Assembly (NCBI GenBank): GCA_026874595.1
Contig: CM049315.1
Coordinates: forward strand, 62,181,389 to 62,245,388
From: Sipunculus nudus
Lineage: Eukaryota; Annelida; Sipuncula; Golfingiida; Sipunculidae
Direction: 5' to 3'
Length of the DNA stretch: 64,000 bases
Shown here: in pieces, positions 11,880-24,537 of the stretch
Layout of the letters: each line of letters starts with the position of its first letter
Numbering within the stretch: the stretch's first letter is position 1
Translations under genes and position numbers: made by a program
The notes under the pieces: model-generated
Told to the model about the DNA's origin: nothing
The model's input: the letters and a program-made list of their open reading frames with translations, nothing else
The model's database searches: none

Positions 11880-13990
11880 TTGATACAATTTGTGCCCTGT
11901 CTGACCCTCTGGGTGCTCAAAATCACGTTTTCGGCCTGTAGCTCAAAGATTATAGGTCACCATGACCTAATTTCAGGTTTCCATGGGGATTTGCGTAGGA
12001 CCTTCCAGGATGTACAATTAAGTTTCTTGGTTATTCGGTTTATGCCCTGTTATCGTCCGGACTGCTTTATTTTAATGTCTCAAAAATAGAGAACAGTGAC
12101 CCATGGGTCATGACGCTCAGCTGACTGGGAAGAGATTCGCTAAAGGTAATTTTATCATCTGAATGGTAGTATATACCCTTTAAACTGAAGCATAAAACAG
12201 ATTAACCAACAGCCCAAGATTGTGTCTGTATTTATATCTCACAAAATTAGAGAAAAAATGCATTAACTTTAAAAAAAAATACAGGTGGCTACACCAGTCT
12301 GCAGAAACTAATAAAAAGACTTAATTGTCAATATCCATGTAAAGAATCATGGTGATCTCTACATCAGTTGTTCAGATACTGCAGCTTTAGTATCAAATTT
12401 TCCATTATTCTGAGGGATACTTCGGAGTCCTATAGCTTGAAGGATATGGGTAACAGAGACCTTATGTCATGTTTCCACAGACACTTTTCATGGGCCTCCT
12501 TGCATGACAAGAATGAAGATTCTAGGTCCAGTTGTTACAATTTGTGCCACGTTAACAGATGACAGCATTCTTAAAGGTCTCAAAAATAGAGAAAAAATTC
12601 GTAAAAATTAAAAAAAATAGAGGTGGCACCACCAGTCTGCAGAAACTGATGAAACACCTCATGGTCAATATGTATGCCAAAAATCATGACCATGCTATTG
12701 AGATACTGCAGTTTTTGTATCAAATTTTTCATTATTCTGGGGGGTATTTTGGAGCAATACAGCTTAAAGGATATAGGTAACAGAGACCTAATTTCAGGTT
12801 TCCATTGAGACCTTTCATGGTTGTCCATGTGTGTCAAGAATGAAGATTCCAGGTCCAGTTGTTATGATTTGTGCCCTGTTAACAGATGTTGATATCTTTA
12901 AAGGTCTCAAAAATAGAGAAAACAATTCGTTAAAAATCGAAAATACAAGTGGCGCTACCAGTCTGCAGAAACTGATGAAACAATTCATGATCAATATTTA
13001 TGCCAAAAATCATGACCATTAGTGATGTAGTTGATGAGATATTGAAGTTTTTGTATAAAATTTTTGACTACTCTGGGGGGTTCTTTGGGGCCCATAGCTC
13101 AAAGGATATGAGTAACAGAGACCTAATTTCTGGCTTCCATGGAGACTTTTCATAGGTCTCTCAGTGTGTCAAGAACGAAGATTCTAGGTCCAGTCTTTAC
13201 GATTTGTGCCCTGTTAACAGATGTTCACATTTTTAAAGGTCTAAAAATAGAAAAAAAAATTCGTAAAAATTGAAAAATACAGGTGGCGCCACCAGTCTGC
13301 GGGAACTGATGTTACATCTCATGATCAATATGTATGCCAAAAATCATGACCATCAGTGATGTAGTTAATGAGATATTGAAGTTTGTGTATGAATTTTTTT
13401 ATGACTATTCTGGGGGGTACTTTGGGGCCCCATAGCTCGAAGGATATAGGTAACGGAGACCTAATTTCTGGTTTCCAAGGAGATTTTTCATGGACCTCTC
13501 AAAATTTCAAGTTACAAGATTCTAGGTCCAGCGGTTATGATTTGTGCCTGGTTAACGGACAGACGGACGGACAGACGGACGACGGATAAAGAGTGATCGC
13601 TATAGCTCAGATGACTTACAGTCAGCTGAGCTAAAATGCGTTAAAAAAAGGGGAAAAAAAATCTAGTGGCGCCACCGGTCTTCAGGAATGATGAAACATT
13701 ATTTGATCAATATCTATTAATAAAAAAACATGGCAATCAATGTATTAGTTATTGAGGTAATTGAGCTTTTTTTTTATCAGATTTTAACGATTCTGATTTA
13801 ATGATTTAATAATTTTCGAGCTCGGATGAAATAGGGCACAGTGACCTAATTTCAGGTTCCTAAAGAGATTTTTTATGGACCTCCAAAGTTAGTTAGAAGT
13901 ATCAAGGTCCAGCGGTTACCATTAGTGCCCTGTTAACGGACAGACGGACGGACGACGGACAAGGAGTGATCGACTTTCAGTCAGCTGAGC
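11880..13990 (+). repeat. tandem ~330-bp repeat family ending in GACGGAC runs and a GTCAGCTGAGC hairpin
   Basis: Units begin near GTCTCAAAAATAGAG at about 12237, 12576, 12905 and 13237, a spacing of about 330 bases, with a diverged fifth copy from 13637. Each carries GGTGGCGCCACCAGTCTGC, CATGATCAATATGTATGCC, TCTGGGGGGT, AGCTCAAAGGATATAGGTAA and GACCTAATTTCAGGTTTCCA. The fourth and fifth units end in GGACAGACGGACGGAC and then AGTCAGCTGAGCTAAAA at 13617 and 13979. At 13597-13630 this can fold with AGCTCAGATGACT. Frames inside (12368-13589) are repeat-derived. The same family lies inverted at 58094-59800. Confidence 0.85.
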
Positions 13991-14220
13991 TAAAATCTAC
14001 ACTGCAGGATACACACATTATGTGGTATCTTAATGTTTTATGTAAACACTATTAATGATTAGCTTAAAATCAATGTGAAAAAAACTTTATTTGGTGAGTG
14101 TTGTTCAGTTCTCAACGCATATAAATACCTTGTCATTTCTATAATTCCACCTCTTGTTATCGCATATGACAGCGGCTATATCTAAAAGAGCGCTGTGATA
14201 TGCATGGTGCTGCAGCAAAC
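13991..14220. other. gene-less spacer
   Basis: AT-rich spacer between two repeats, with nothing recognised. Confidence 0.5.
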
Positions 14221-14225
14221 AAGGC

Positions 14226-14673
14226 TGTTACAACCCATAATGTAATAACCGGCCCATAATGTAATAACGGCCCATATTGTAATTAAAACGACCCTTAATG
14301 TAATAATAATACCCTGCCCATATTGTAATAAAACTGGCCCATACTGTAATAACGGCCCATAATGTAATAAAAAACGGCCCATATTGTAATAACGGTCCAT
14401 ATTGTAATAAAAACGACCCGTATTGTAATAATCACACCCTACCCATATTGTAATAAAACAGGAAGTGGGAAAAACGACCCATATTGTAATAACATATTTA
14501 TATTGTAATAACATTTGTTTAAGCTCAAGAATGACAGGGCACACGCTTAGTGTCATTTACATAATATCCTGCCCCCTCCCATGCCCTCTCCATGAACCTG
14601 TTACTAACCTTAATGAAACCAAGGTTCACAATTGATTAAAAAATCATATTTTCATACACTAACATATAACGTA

Positions 14674-14731
<58 letters not shown>

Positions 14732-15372
14732 AATAATATAATAATTATTATTTTAATAATAATAATATATATATATATATACATACATATATATACACGT
14801 ATATATAACAGTTTTCATAGTACCCATGTATGCATATTAGCGCCCCCCCCCCCCCCCTTTCGAATTTATCATGGCCACTAATCTTGGCCCCCTGCCCTCC
14901 CTCAAACCTGGTTACGCCCCTGAATCTCCCCGCTCTGCGCCCTATGCTCTACCTCTAGAACACAGAAACCGGCATTTTCAAATTGTTGTTTTGTTGTTTG
15001 GGCTAATTATTTATAAAAATTAAATTGTAAACTCTTGAATCGCACGAATGACGCATCCAGGTTTTAACTTCAAATACGTGCGTTGAAAGCTCTTTATCTA
15101 AGCGACGTGTTATACATGTTAACCTAAGACATCTTAACCAATACATATATAGGCACCAAAAAATTCCAGCAGTACCTCCATTTATAATTTCCAAATCTCG
15201 GGAGGTTTCGAGAGATCATATAAAATCTTCTCCATGATACATTGAGCAAAACGCACTGACATTTAAACTTTCATTTATATTTTAAAAAAGAATTAAAATA
15301 CATTAAAATGTATCGATAATGAGAGTTTTGTATATTTTATCTGTTAAAATTGACAAAATATTTACATTTTGG

Positions 15373-15435
<63 letters not shown>

Positions 15436-15856
15436 CTTGTTTAAATACTTTATCACCCTATTTAAACACTGATTCAATAAAAGGATAATCATGAATCATG
15501 GCCATATTTCGCTCATATTAGCTTGGTCACCGTTTTAAACAAATAGTCATTATGTAATCCAGTGGTTTTTCATACTTGTATGTTTGCTTACGAGAAGTCA
15601 ATATTTGAATTGTCTAAGTTAATTTGCATGAACTTTGATTTATGAAATTATTGGCCGTTTTACCCACCTTTGATTTTATTACAATATGGGCCGTTTTACC
15701 CACTTGCGATTTTATTACAATATGGGCAGGGTATAGTTATTACAATATGGGCCGTTTTTTATTACATTATGGGCTATTATTACATTATGGGTCGTTTTAT
15801 TACAATATGGGCCGTTTTTACATTATGGGCCAGTTATTACATTATGGGTCGTAACA
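14226..15856. mobile_element. foldback-like element A, ends built of short tandem subrepeats
   Basis: The left end (14226-14515) is about 13 head-to-tail variants of CCCATATTGTAATAA with spacers. The right end (15655-15856) is about 8 copies in inverse orientation. The termini are TGTTAC(G/A)ACCC and GGGTCGTAACA. The direct repeat AAGGC flanks both sides (14221-14225 and 15857-15861), a perfect 5-bp target-site duplication. The interior has (AAT)n/(TA)n at 14675-14785, a C-run at 14842-14858, a (TA)n at 15377-15431 and no transposase, so it is non-autonomous. Inverted ends made of short tandem units are the hallmark of foldback elements such as Drosophila FB and sea urchin TU. The frames at 14182-14556 and 15642-15918 are repeat translation. 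Confidence 0.8.
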
Positions 15857-15861
15857 AAGGC

Positions 15862-17674
15862 ACTTATACTTTATATCTTTATTCAAAACGTGTAATTTCA
15901 GGAATTATATGTAGGTAGGGCATGTTTAATGTTTTCAGATAAAAATAATCCAATGTTTTGATAAACTGAGACTTATTTTAATTACAATACTTTCAAAGCA
16001 TGTTTAATTCCAGGCTGCATCAAAATCATTTTAGAATTAGTGATTATGTTTCTGCACTTTACGAGGTTTTATTCATGAACTTATGATTATTTGTAAGTAA
16101 AGTATTTGAATAAATTTCAAGTAATGATATCATTAATAATATATTTTATATATTAACCTGAAATGATTTTTCATAACATACAACAATTCTCTGTTGGTAG
16201 AGGATCATTAAACGTTTAATTAAAGCACAGGCAAATATATCTTTATTTTTAATTTTAAACTCTAAAAAGTAACACTCATACTGGATATGTTTACTGAAAG
16301 TGTGGAAAAAGCGGCCAGGGCGATTCTTCCCGCCTGACAATATATAATAGATTTATATTTGAAATTTGAAATGCGATCTTAAACATAAAATAACTCCTAA
16401 ATAGGTCTGGGTGAAAGATTGTTATCATTTACGTCACATAAAAGATTATGCAGGTCATATTAACATTGAAATTCTATAGCCAGTGTTAAACCAAAAGACA
16501 GATATTTAGGTAGCATATAATATATTCACGATAGTGTAAATTTTTTAACGAAACTGTTGTAAACGTACGGGGAATCATGTAAAAAGGGCATTTCAGGTTA
16601 TGTCAGGCTGTTTAAATATCGTGGAATTATGTAGAATTCAAGAGTGGAAATTCCTTATAAATTCCAGGGATGGAGCAACAGAATTCATCACAATATTTGT
16701 GTGTAAGACAGACACCCACCTCCACCACTAGGGGCCATTGGTCTTAATTCTGACAAGGTTTTTCCGTGCATGATTAGTGCCCCCTAGAGATTTCTGTAAA
16801 CGTGTCCGGCTCTAAAATGCACACCTTTGCATGATTGGTTAAATTATCGATGCGTTCTGATTGCAAGACCGCTGATCTAATAAAAATTAACAACAGGTCT
16901 GTATTTCTTCTTGCGTTGCTTGTCTCTATGAAGACCGTTCGCAAATCATATGGTTGATTCCACTGCCCAGTTTATAATTCCTGAAATACTGAAATGGGAC
17001 ACAGCCAAAGAAAACGCCAAACATTTAGATTTTCTCGCCAGTCTTGAAAAAAAGGCTAAATTTGTAATTTTCAGGAACTCCTCTTGCCACTCCAATATAT
17101 TAATTCCCCGAAATGCCGCCCCCAAAAATTTGCCGCCCGCGGCGGACCCCTCCCCCCCCCCCCCCCCCCTTCCTTCCTTATGTACGCCACTGAAGACGAA
17201 TAAAAATGATTGGGGCATAAAGGTCCTCACTAAGTGGCCTGTTCCTCTAAATGGCAGCCCTGTGGCCATACTGGATTGCAGACTGGTCTTTAATTTATTA
17301 CCATATATAATCTTAACCAGAGCAATCTCTATAAAAAAATGACGGCAATGCCTCGAAAGTAATAATGATAATACATGCGAAAGGAGTTTTAAATATTGAC
17401 TGGTAGCCATACTGGATTTAAAAGATGTCTGAAATTTGATAGAGCACATCCCTGCATGAATACAAAGATACTGTCAAAGTTGTACACATCCCTTCATGAA
17501 TGCAAAGATACTGTCAAATTTTTACGGTAGTTGCTTGGTCATGAGATGATGGTATATTGGAGGAGCATTTTAATTCGACATTCCTGGGGCATTCAAATAT
17601 ATCATTTGCTTGTAAGTCATGGGTTATGTAACTCAGCTAATCAACAGAGAATATGAAATGGTATATAAACGATA
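15862..17674. other. gene-less stretch with C-run and small duplications
   Basis: A C-run lies at about 17153-17168. ATACAAAGATACTGTCAAA and a close variant are duplicated about 38 bases apart near 17460-17518. The 167-codon minus-strand frame at 16946-17449 reads through the C-run as poly-Gly and has no domain, so it is not called. Confidence 0.5.
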
Positions 17675-18025
17675 TGTGAGACATAATCTGTGGCATCTTA
17701 TGATATGTGAGACATAATCTGTGGCATCTTATAATATGTGAGACATAATCTGTGGCATCTTATGATATGTGAGACATAATCTGTGGCAACTGATGATATT
17801 GCTGAGACATAATCTGTGTTATCTGATGATATGTGAGACATAATCTGTGGCATCTGATGATATGTGAGACATAATCTTTGTCATCTGATGATATGTGAGA
17901 CATAATCTGTGGCATCTGATGACATGCGAGACATAATCTGTGGCATCTGAAGATATGTGAGACATAATCTGTGGCATCTGATGATATGTGAGACATAATC
18001 TGTGGCATCTGATGATATGGCTGAG
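17675..18025. repeat. 31-bp tandem satellite, 11 copies
   Basis: The unit is GATATGTGAGACATAATCTG followed by TGGCATCTGAT, 31 bases. The GAGACATAATCTG core occurs 11 times at about 31-base spacing. Copies differ by one to three bases and there are no unique spacers. The 101-codon frame on the minus strand is repeat translation (31 is not a multiple of 3). Confidence 0.95.
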
Positions 18026-18754
18026 TCAGATTATCTTCCAAATATATCTGCTGGCATTTATACATTTTAAAACGAGCCAGTTCATTTGTATGAATTAACC
18101 TTTAAATTAACAGTTATTAACACCTGTATTTTTTTTCGGTATGAAAAACAAGCTGTAAATCAAAGTTCTTATGGAACCCGAAAATATAAGGAGGGGGCGC
18201 AGTGAATATTTAGGACAGTCCTTGAATCAATTGCTGTGAAATCTTTTCTTTAGATTTAGGTCAAGGTCATTTGAACAGTCAAGCCTTCTTTTCTGATGTA
18301 CCTGATCAAGATTATGAATCCTGCTTAAATGGCCTCTGTAATCCACAAGAATAGACATATTATATGCTAAATCACTGAGATAACAGTCCAATTATTATAA
18401 GTCTTCATCAGTTTTCATATAATTTAAACCTCTAAGATTCAAATTATGTTATTCTCAGCGCAACCTAATGTGCATAGATATACCCATTATCATTGTTCAT
18501 TCCATATGTTCATAACAATCCATCAAACCATTCCATTTTGAAATTACTAATCATTTGTATGGATTTTATACAACCGGGAAAATTTCCGTTTAAAGCTCCA
18601 GTTAAAATAATCCAATGACCTCTGATCCATATTCACCATTTGTCCGATCACCCTTTGTCTTTCGGCATGCCGGCCATGTGGCGCTGCCGCCATTAACATG
18701 ATACAAATCGTTACCATTGATCCTAGAAATTTTTACATCCAGGAAGGTCTCTAT
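18026..18754. other. gene-less stretch
   Basis: No gene or repeat was recognised. Confidence 0.5.
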
Positions 18755-18758
18755 ATGG

Positions 18759-19548
18759 TGTTACAGGTGCTCTTTTCATTATGTGTCACGGGCGTAACTC
18801 CTGTTGTGGCACTCGTGTCTGGCCGCGTATTACATTCTATGTTTAATCCGTACTGGTTGAACTCTCGTTGTCGTGCTGGCTAGTGGGTTTCACGCCTGGT
18901 CGTGGGTCATCCTGTGGGATTTCACACGGCTATGTTCTTCTCGATAATTCCTGAAATGCGTGTTTATTGTGTACGATCCTTAAGACTGTTCGAGAAGTGG
19001 AAAATTCTCGGCTTGAGGTGTGAAGGTATATAAATGGGCTGTGTTTTAGAACGGGCAGGGGCAGAGAGCAGAGAAGATTCCAGCGACGCAGAAGCGTGTG
19101 TCAGATTCTAGGACCTTATCCGAAGAATGCGGCAATTATAAATTTTCAGAGACTTTCTCCTGGATTTTATGCATTTAGTTTACTTTCTGGGTTGTTGCAA
19201 GAACTTTCCACTGGACTGTCATTCTCCGAGAGTTTACATTTAAAGGACTTATCGTTGTGATGGTGTTGGTATCCAGATACTGTGCGCATTGTTTTTCTAT
19301 GTGATTGTATTGACTTGTTGTTATACCGCTTTTTTAATGTATAATTGTATTGATTTAGCGTACTGTATTGTTAGGGTTGTTTTAAGAATAAATTATAGTT
19401 ATTCGTTAACAAAAAACACTGACTTCTTTATTCAATCCCCTAGACATTTCCGGCTGCCTAGTTTTCCAGAATCTGATTTTTTTTATCTCCGTTACAGAAT
19501 TTTTGTTAATCACGCATACGTGATCTGTTTATATTAGGTTCCGTAACA
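18759..19548 (+). mobile_element. solo LTR, copy 1 (790 bp)
   Basis: It begins TGTTACAGGTG and ends GGTTCCGTAACA (TG...CA termini). The 4-bp direct repeat ATGG flanks it at 18755-18758 and 19549-19552. A TATA box (GGTATATAAATGG) lies near 19026 and an AATAAA near 19387, as expected for U3 and R/U5. Landmarks shared with the copies at 25976 and 49075 include CGGGCGTAACTC, TTTAATCCGTACTGGTTGAA, GGGCTGTGTTTT, GTGTATCC-like steps and TTAGGTTCCGTAACA. There is no internal region, so it is a solo LTR left by recombination. It is probably from a Ty3/gypsy-type element; the superfamily is an inference. Confidence 0.85.
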
Positions 19549-19552
19549 ATGG

Positions 19553-20540
19553 GAGCATGTGCCTGGAAGTCATATTGGAAGCTGGGGCATAGCTGCGTCC
19601 TAACTTCCTAAATGAAGACCTTTACAGGTCCATTACATAATGCAGATGAAATATTCAATGATGTTTTCAAATAATTGCAAAACATGTTGAAATAACTGAC
19701 ATATAATTGTCACTTATAAGTTCCAAAAATACTATAAAATTAAAATTTATATGAAAACATGGGTCACCAGAATTCTTATGACAACATAAAAATTAAAATT
19801 ATCCCAACTTGTGCTTTCTGGTGTTTATTCTTACCTTTTTATAAGAGCAACAGAACCAGACCATTTCTTTCGACAGATGACCGACAAAGCGCCATTACTA
19901 TACCTCAGTTGACTTTTAGTCAGCTGAACTAAACACTGTTAATGCCAACTAACCTGTTCTGTGAATGACAGATGTATACGATGATTATAGTGAATATGCT
20001 GTTTTTATTAAAATAATGGACATCAATGCAAAAAATGCAAATTTTCTTTATAATATCACAATTGGTCTGAAGATAATTATTGCATTTGGGATCTCGTCAA
20101 AACAAATAAAACGAGACGACCACAGGTCGAGCGCATGCCGGAAGTTGAATAAAGACAGACAGACAGAGAGACAGACAGACAGACAGGGAAACATGTGGAA
20201 ACAGTCATATGAATCGGCAATCTTCTAGGATAGCAGAAACAAATAAAACATTTTTGTAGTTATGTTCTTATTAAAATGTTGCGGACGAACGAACGGACAT
20301 ACTGACAGCCTGACGGAACCTGGATAGCAGGTGACCAGACCTTTGAATGGAGAATGCATAGACGAATAAAATGACAATAGTTTCTGTGGATAGGACCATT
20401 TTAAATCAAGATAAGAGGAATACATTTTTTTGGGTTTTTTTTCGATGACCTTGCGCTAATCAGGTTACTCTCAGGTGGAGATAACAACAAACGAGAGATG
20501 GCCTATTCTAAAAACATAATTTACACATTTAAGCAAAAAT
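19553..20540. other. gene-less stretch with small repeat marks
   Basis: A GTTGACTTTTAGTCAGCTGAAC hairpin-like mark lies near 19909 and an (AGAC)n tract at 20153-20187. No coding region was recognised. Confidence 0.5.
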
Positions 20541-20546
20541 ACTCAC

Positions 20547-20609
20547 ACTCGTTTGGTCCAGGAGTCATTTCAACATCGCCTTCGCTGTCTGCTAATCCCT
20601 CGAACAATC
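20547..20609 (-). CDS. candidate internal coding exon, 63 nt, phase 1-1
   Basis: On the minus strand an acceptor (TTTACATTTGACAG) is followed by 63 bases and a consensus donor (GTGAGTATTT). Only one of the three frames is open; it reads LFEGLADSEGDVEMTPGPNE, with split codons at both ends. The exon is therefore phase-symmetric and has a coding-like composition, unlike the surrounding AT-rich DNA. It is too short for ORF lists. No partner exon was identified, and the gene and function are unknown. A chance match to both splice consensus sites remains possible. Confidence 0.45.
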
Positions 20610-20969
20610 CTGTCAAATGTAAATTAGCATAGATAAGTAATTTATAATTAAAAACATATAAGATATTCCGAGAAGTTCTGAAAGTCATTTTGTTAAAACA
20701 TCATTCTGTTCAAATCTTTTTTAAAAGGAGTTTTCTCGCGGATTAGAAAGTATAAGTGACTCCAGTAAATATAAATGGATGCTTCACTCCTTCAGAATAT
20801 TTATTAAATCATGGAAAAAACTGCCCCATAAGAGAATATACGAAAATCTTGACAAAAAATTCCCCTTTGTTATCTGTTTACTCAAGATACAAAATATTTT
20901 CTGCAGTTACTCTGATCAGGTCACGTTTTCATGACGTTATAATGTCATAACAGCGATTAAAAAAATACA
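20610..20969. other. gene-less stretch
   Basis: Intron-like AT-rich DNA with nothing recognised. Confidence 0.45.
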
Positions 20970-21855
20970 TCAAGAAACTTGTATGGACATCCCGCGCCTC
21001 CAGGTGTTTGGGCAGAGTGCGGCTTACAGGTCCGGTAAGACCATCAAGAAACCAGTATGAACATCCCGCGCCTCCAGGTGTTTGGGCAGAGTGCGGCTTA
21101 CAGGTCCGGTAAGACCATCAAGATACCAGTATGATATCCCGCGTCTCCAGGTGTTTGGGCAGAGTGCGGCTCACAGGTCCGGTAAGACCATCAAGATACC
21201 AGTATGGACATCCCGTGCCTCCAGGTGTTTGGGCAGAGTGCGGCTTACAGGTCCGGTAAGACCATCAAGATACCTGTATGGACATTCCGCGCCTCCAGGT
21301 GTTGGGCAGAGTGCGGCTTACAGGTCCGGTAAGACCATCAAGATACCAGTATGGACATCCCGCGCCTCCAGGTGTTTGGGCAGAGTGCGGCTTACAGGTC
21401 CGGTAAGACCTTCAAGATACCAGTATGGACATCCCGCGCCTCCAGGTGTTTGGGCAGAGTGCGGCTTACAGGTCCGGTAAGACCATCAAGAAACCAGTAT
21501 GTACATCCCGCGCCTCCAAGTGTTTTGGCAGAGTGCGGCTTACAAGTCCGGTAAGACTATCAAGAAACCAGTATGAACATCCCGTGCCTCCAGGTGTTTG
21601 GGCAGAGTGCGGCTTACAGGTCCGGTAAGACCATCAAGAAACCAGTATGTACATCCCGCGCCTCCAAGTGTTTGGGCAGAGTGCGGCTTCCAGGTCCGGT
21701 AAGACCATCAAGAAACCAGTATGTACATCCCGCGCCTCCAAGTGTTTGGGCAGAGTGCGGCTTCCAGGTCCGGTAAGACCATCAAGAAACCAGTATGTAC
21801 ATCCCGCGCCTCCAAGTGTTTGGGCAGAGTGCTGACTTACAGGTCCGGTAAGACC
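20970..21855. repeat. 74-bp tandem satellite, 12 copies
   Basis: The unit contains ATCAAGAAACCAGTATG, ACATCCCGCGCCTCCAGG, TGTTTGGGCAGAGTGCGG and CTTACAGGTCCGGTAAGACC. The GGTCCGGTAAGACC core occurs 12 times at about 74-base spacing. Two sequence classes alternate (AAGAAACC versus AAGATACC), the second clustered in the centre. The unit is not a multiple of three, so the overlapping 67-132 codon frames at 21082-21927 are artefacts. Confidence 0.95.
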
Positions 21856-22336
21856 TGTCGGGGTTTACCTTCCGCATCCGCACCTGCTTCCAACTTCCGC
21901 CGTCCGTTAAAAATCGAGTCAATGTAAGTCCCATGGCGCCTAAACATTTATCAGTGGCGAATCCAGGATTTTGCTATAGAGGGGCACAACTTCTATTGGG
22001 GTATGATTTTTTAACGTATTTCGATAAGCATCTCTATAAAAAGGACCGAGTATTTTTTTTATATAAAAATTATAAGACCATATGTTCAGTCTCCTTTGTG
22101 ACCTTAAATAGTGGCATTTGTAAAGGAAAATCTTAGATAAATGGACATTTAAATCTTAAAATAATTTAAAATCTTTAATTGGTAAATTCATAGAAATGTT
22201 TATTGAACTGTCTGTATCTCACTCAGCAGGATTGTTAAATTAGATACATGGCATATAATGATTTTAAGAATCTACAAATGGAAATGTTGTTAAAATAACT
22301 CAACTTTGTATCCATAATTATTTAGCTGCAAAGGCA
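21856..22336. other. gene-less stretch
   Basis: Nothing recognised. Confidence 0.5.
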
Positions 22337-22363
22337 ATATATATATATATATATATATAGATA

Positions 22364-22399
<36 letters not shown>
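22337..22399. repeat. (TA)n microsatellite, interrupted
   Basis: TA dinucleotides with two short interruptions are visible. Confidence 0.95.
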
Positions 22400-22403
<4 letters not shown>

Positions 22404-22797
22404 CCTGAAACATTTTGTTTATAAAAACTACTTAATTGAAAGATGTGTTCAACATATTAATACCTGAATTCACATGAGGCTCCCCCTATCTCACAATGAA
22501 TATGGTTAAGAAATATGAACACCAAACAATTTAAATCACAGTAACGTAATCTTCACACATTTATTAACTATAATTTAGACATTTAAAAGCATTAGTCCGG
22601 TCGCCACTGGACTCAATCTTGATTTATGGTTTTAAGTTTTTTTCCTTGTGGATTTTGTTTGCCCACATATCGGGTGTGAAAAATATGTTGGTTCGCCCTC
22701 TATCAGCCTTGGGCAATTTTTGCTAATTAGCATAAAACAAAATGGCTGCAAAAATAATGCGATAATAGCAAAAATATCTCAATTAACTTTACATTTG
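22400..22797. other. gene-less stretch
   Basis: Nothing recognised. Confidence 0.5.
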
Positions 22798-23158
22798 ACA
22801 AAGAGAGTAATCCAATACATGTATTCAGGGATATTGTTTACATGTATACATGTATTTTTGGTATTGTTTAAGTCAAATTATTCACCATTTTCAATGTGTT
22901 TTTCTCCCATTTGAAAAAAGTAAATATACCGATCACTCGATTTGGATAGTACGTATTCTGCAGATCGAGGGTGTAAAATTAAACTAATTAAACACTCAGG
23001 TATAGATTAAGATGAGACGATTAAACGTTCTGGAAAACAGCTGCTATACATTATAAAAATAATATGCTTTTTGGTTACATATGTGTTTTGCATATAATAT
23101 TAAGGGACGTGCATAACAAAAGAATATGTAAGTTTTTTTGTAGAGTGTATTAACATTT
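22798..23158 (+). repeat. left arm of an old interrupted inverted repeat (outer part)
   Basis: Matches the reverse complement of 28496-28806 and then 28215-28282. Landmarks are ATCCAATACATGTATTCAGG, TTTTTGGTATTGTTT, TTCTCCCATTTGAAAA, GATCGAGGGT, GAACTAATTAAACA-like, AAACGTTCT and GCATATAATATTAAGG. Identity is visibly moderate. Confidence 0.7.
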
Positions 23159-24497
23159 CTATCCAAATTAATTCTACGCCGTTCATGTAGAATGTAGCAG
23201 CTTCTTAAGGCTTCTACATCTTGAACGACATTTTTTCAGTTGGCCTTGTTTTGGGAAATACATGCACTCTTGATCTATTTGAACTGAATGATATTGTATT
23301 ATCGTTCTGTTAAAACACAGTAAACAGTGTATGCATATGCATGTTTTTTTATGATTGAAGAATTAAGCTCTGAAAACGTGCTGGCTCGTCATTAATAACA
23401 TGTAAATGACTCATGACTAAGATTGGGCTGTATATATATCGTTTGAATTTTCGTAGTCGAACACTTTGTTGGACGTATATGGTGAAAAGAACAACTTTTC
23501 AAAATGTGACAGTGAAATTAAATATTATACCCACAGCATTAATTTATGAATATTTCTTATCAATCAGCAATGCAGTTATCGATGGTGCATAAATATATAC
23601 TGGATAACAAATGCTGTATAATAAATCAAGAGGTACACGCAGGGATCAAACTAACCGTAAGCTGATAAGCTCTTTAATATAGTAGCCGCACACAGGGAAG
23701 AGTAATTCAAGCTACTGGTTATTCAAAATAATCTCGGATGAGTAAAATCAACTTGAAATTCAGCGGTTTGCCTCACATTAATATTTACATAATTCAATGT
23801 TGCTTATTACTTTTGAATGTTAACGTTTGCATTTATTTTATGAATGGGTAAACTTGGTTTTGATAAGATAGAGGAATGCTTATAGATGCGTCCTTGCGTG
23901 CATGTGATCGGTTCTAATTTTTCACTCCTTTGATATGAACACAAATGATAATTGAAAGGGCATATAAAGGCTATATGGGGTTGGGCATATAACTGCTCCC
24001 GCTCCCCCAACTCAAGTTCTCAAAATATGAAAGAACTATGAAGTTATATGCAAATTTGCAAAAAAAAAGTCTTTTCGTACATGAGGATCACGATGAAGTT
24101 TTTTTTTTGTTCATGTGTATGCACTAGTATTTGTGTAATTTTACCCAACTAAAGAGCAGCTGTCATAAGTTATATACATGCATGCGTGTTTTTACAGATT
24201 TATATATTTCATCAAGCCTGCATTTATAACACATACTGGAGGTTATCTTTATCAAGTAAATGTTGCTTCTTTATTATATATTGCGCCAAATTATTTAGCT
24301 GTTATGCTTTTTGTAATTTATTTAGTATTTCCTGCCTGTCAAGCATTGTACAGGAGTATACAACGGATGAGCGAGTTTGCAAATACTTCCGAAATATATT
24401 TTCAAATAAAGTTACCAATAATCATAATATGAAAATTTTAACTTCTGAATCTACATTTACGTTTCGTCCAAACATTGCCCATATTTTTACCCTTCTA

Positions 24498-24537
<40 letters not shown>

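Noticed and set aside
14182-15918. Open frames in foldback element A (LLQYGP repeats)
   Set aside because: They are translations of the short terminal subrepeats.
16946-17449. 167-codon minus-strand frame
   Set aside because: Reads a C-run as poly-Gly, overlaps a 130-codon frame on the other strand, and shows no domain.
17675-18025. Regular 31-bp repeats resembling a CRISPR array
   Set aside because: Units are directly adjacent with no unique spacers, in a eukaryotic context; it is a satellite.
21082-21927. 67-132 codon frames (GQSAAYRSGKT repeats)
   Set aside because: They are translations of the 74-bp satellite, and the unit length is not a multiple of three.
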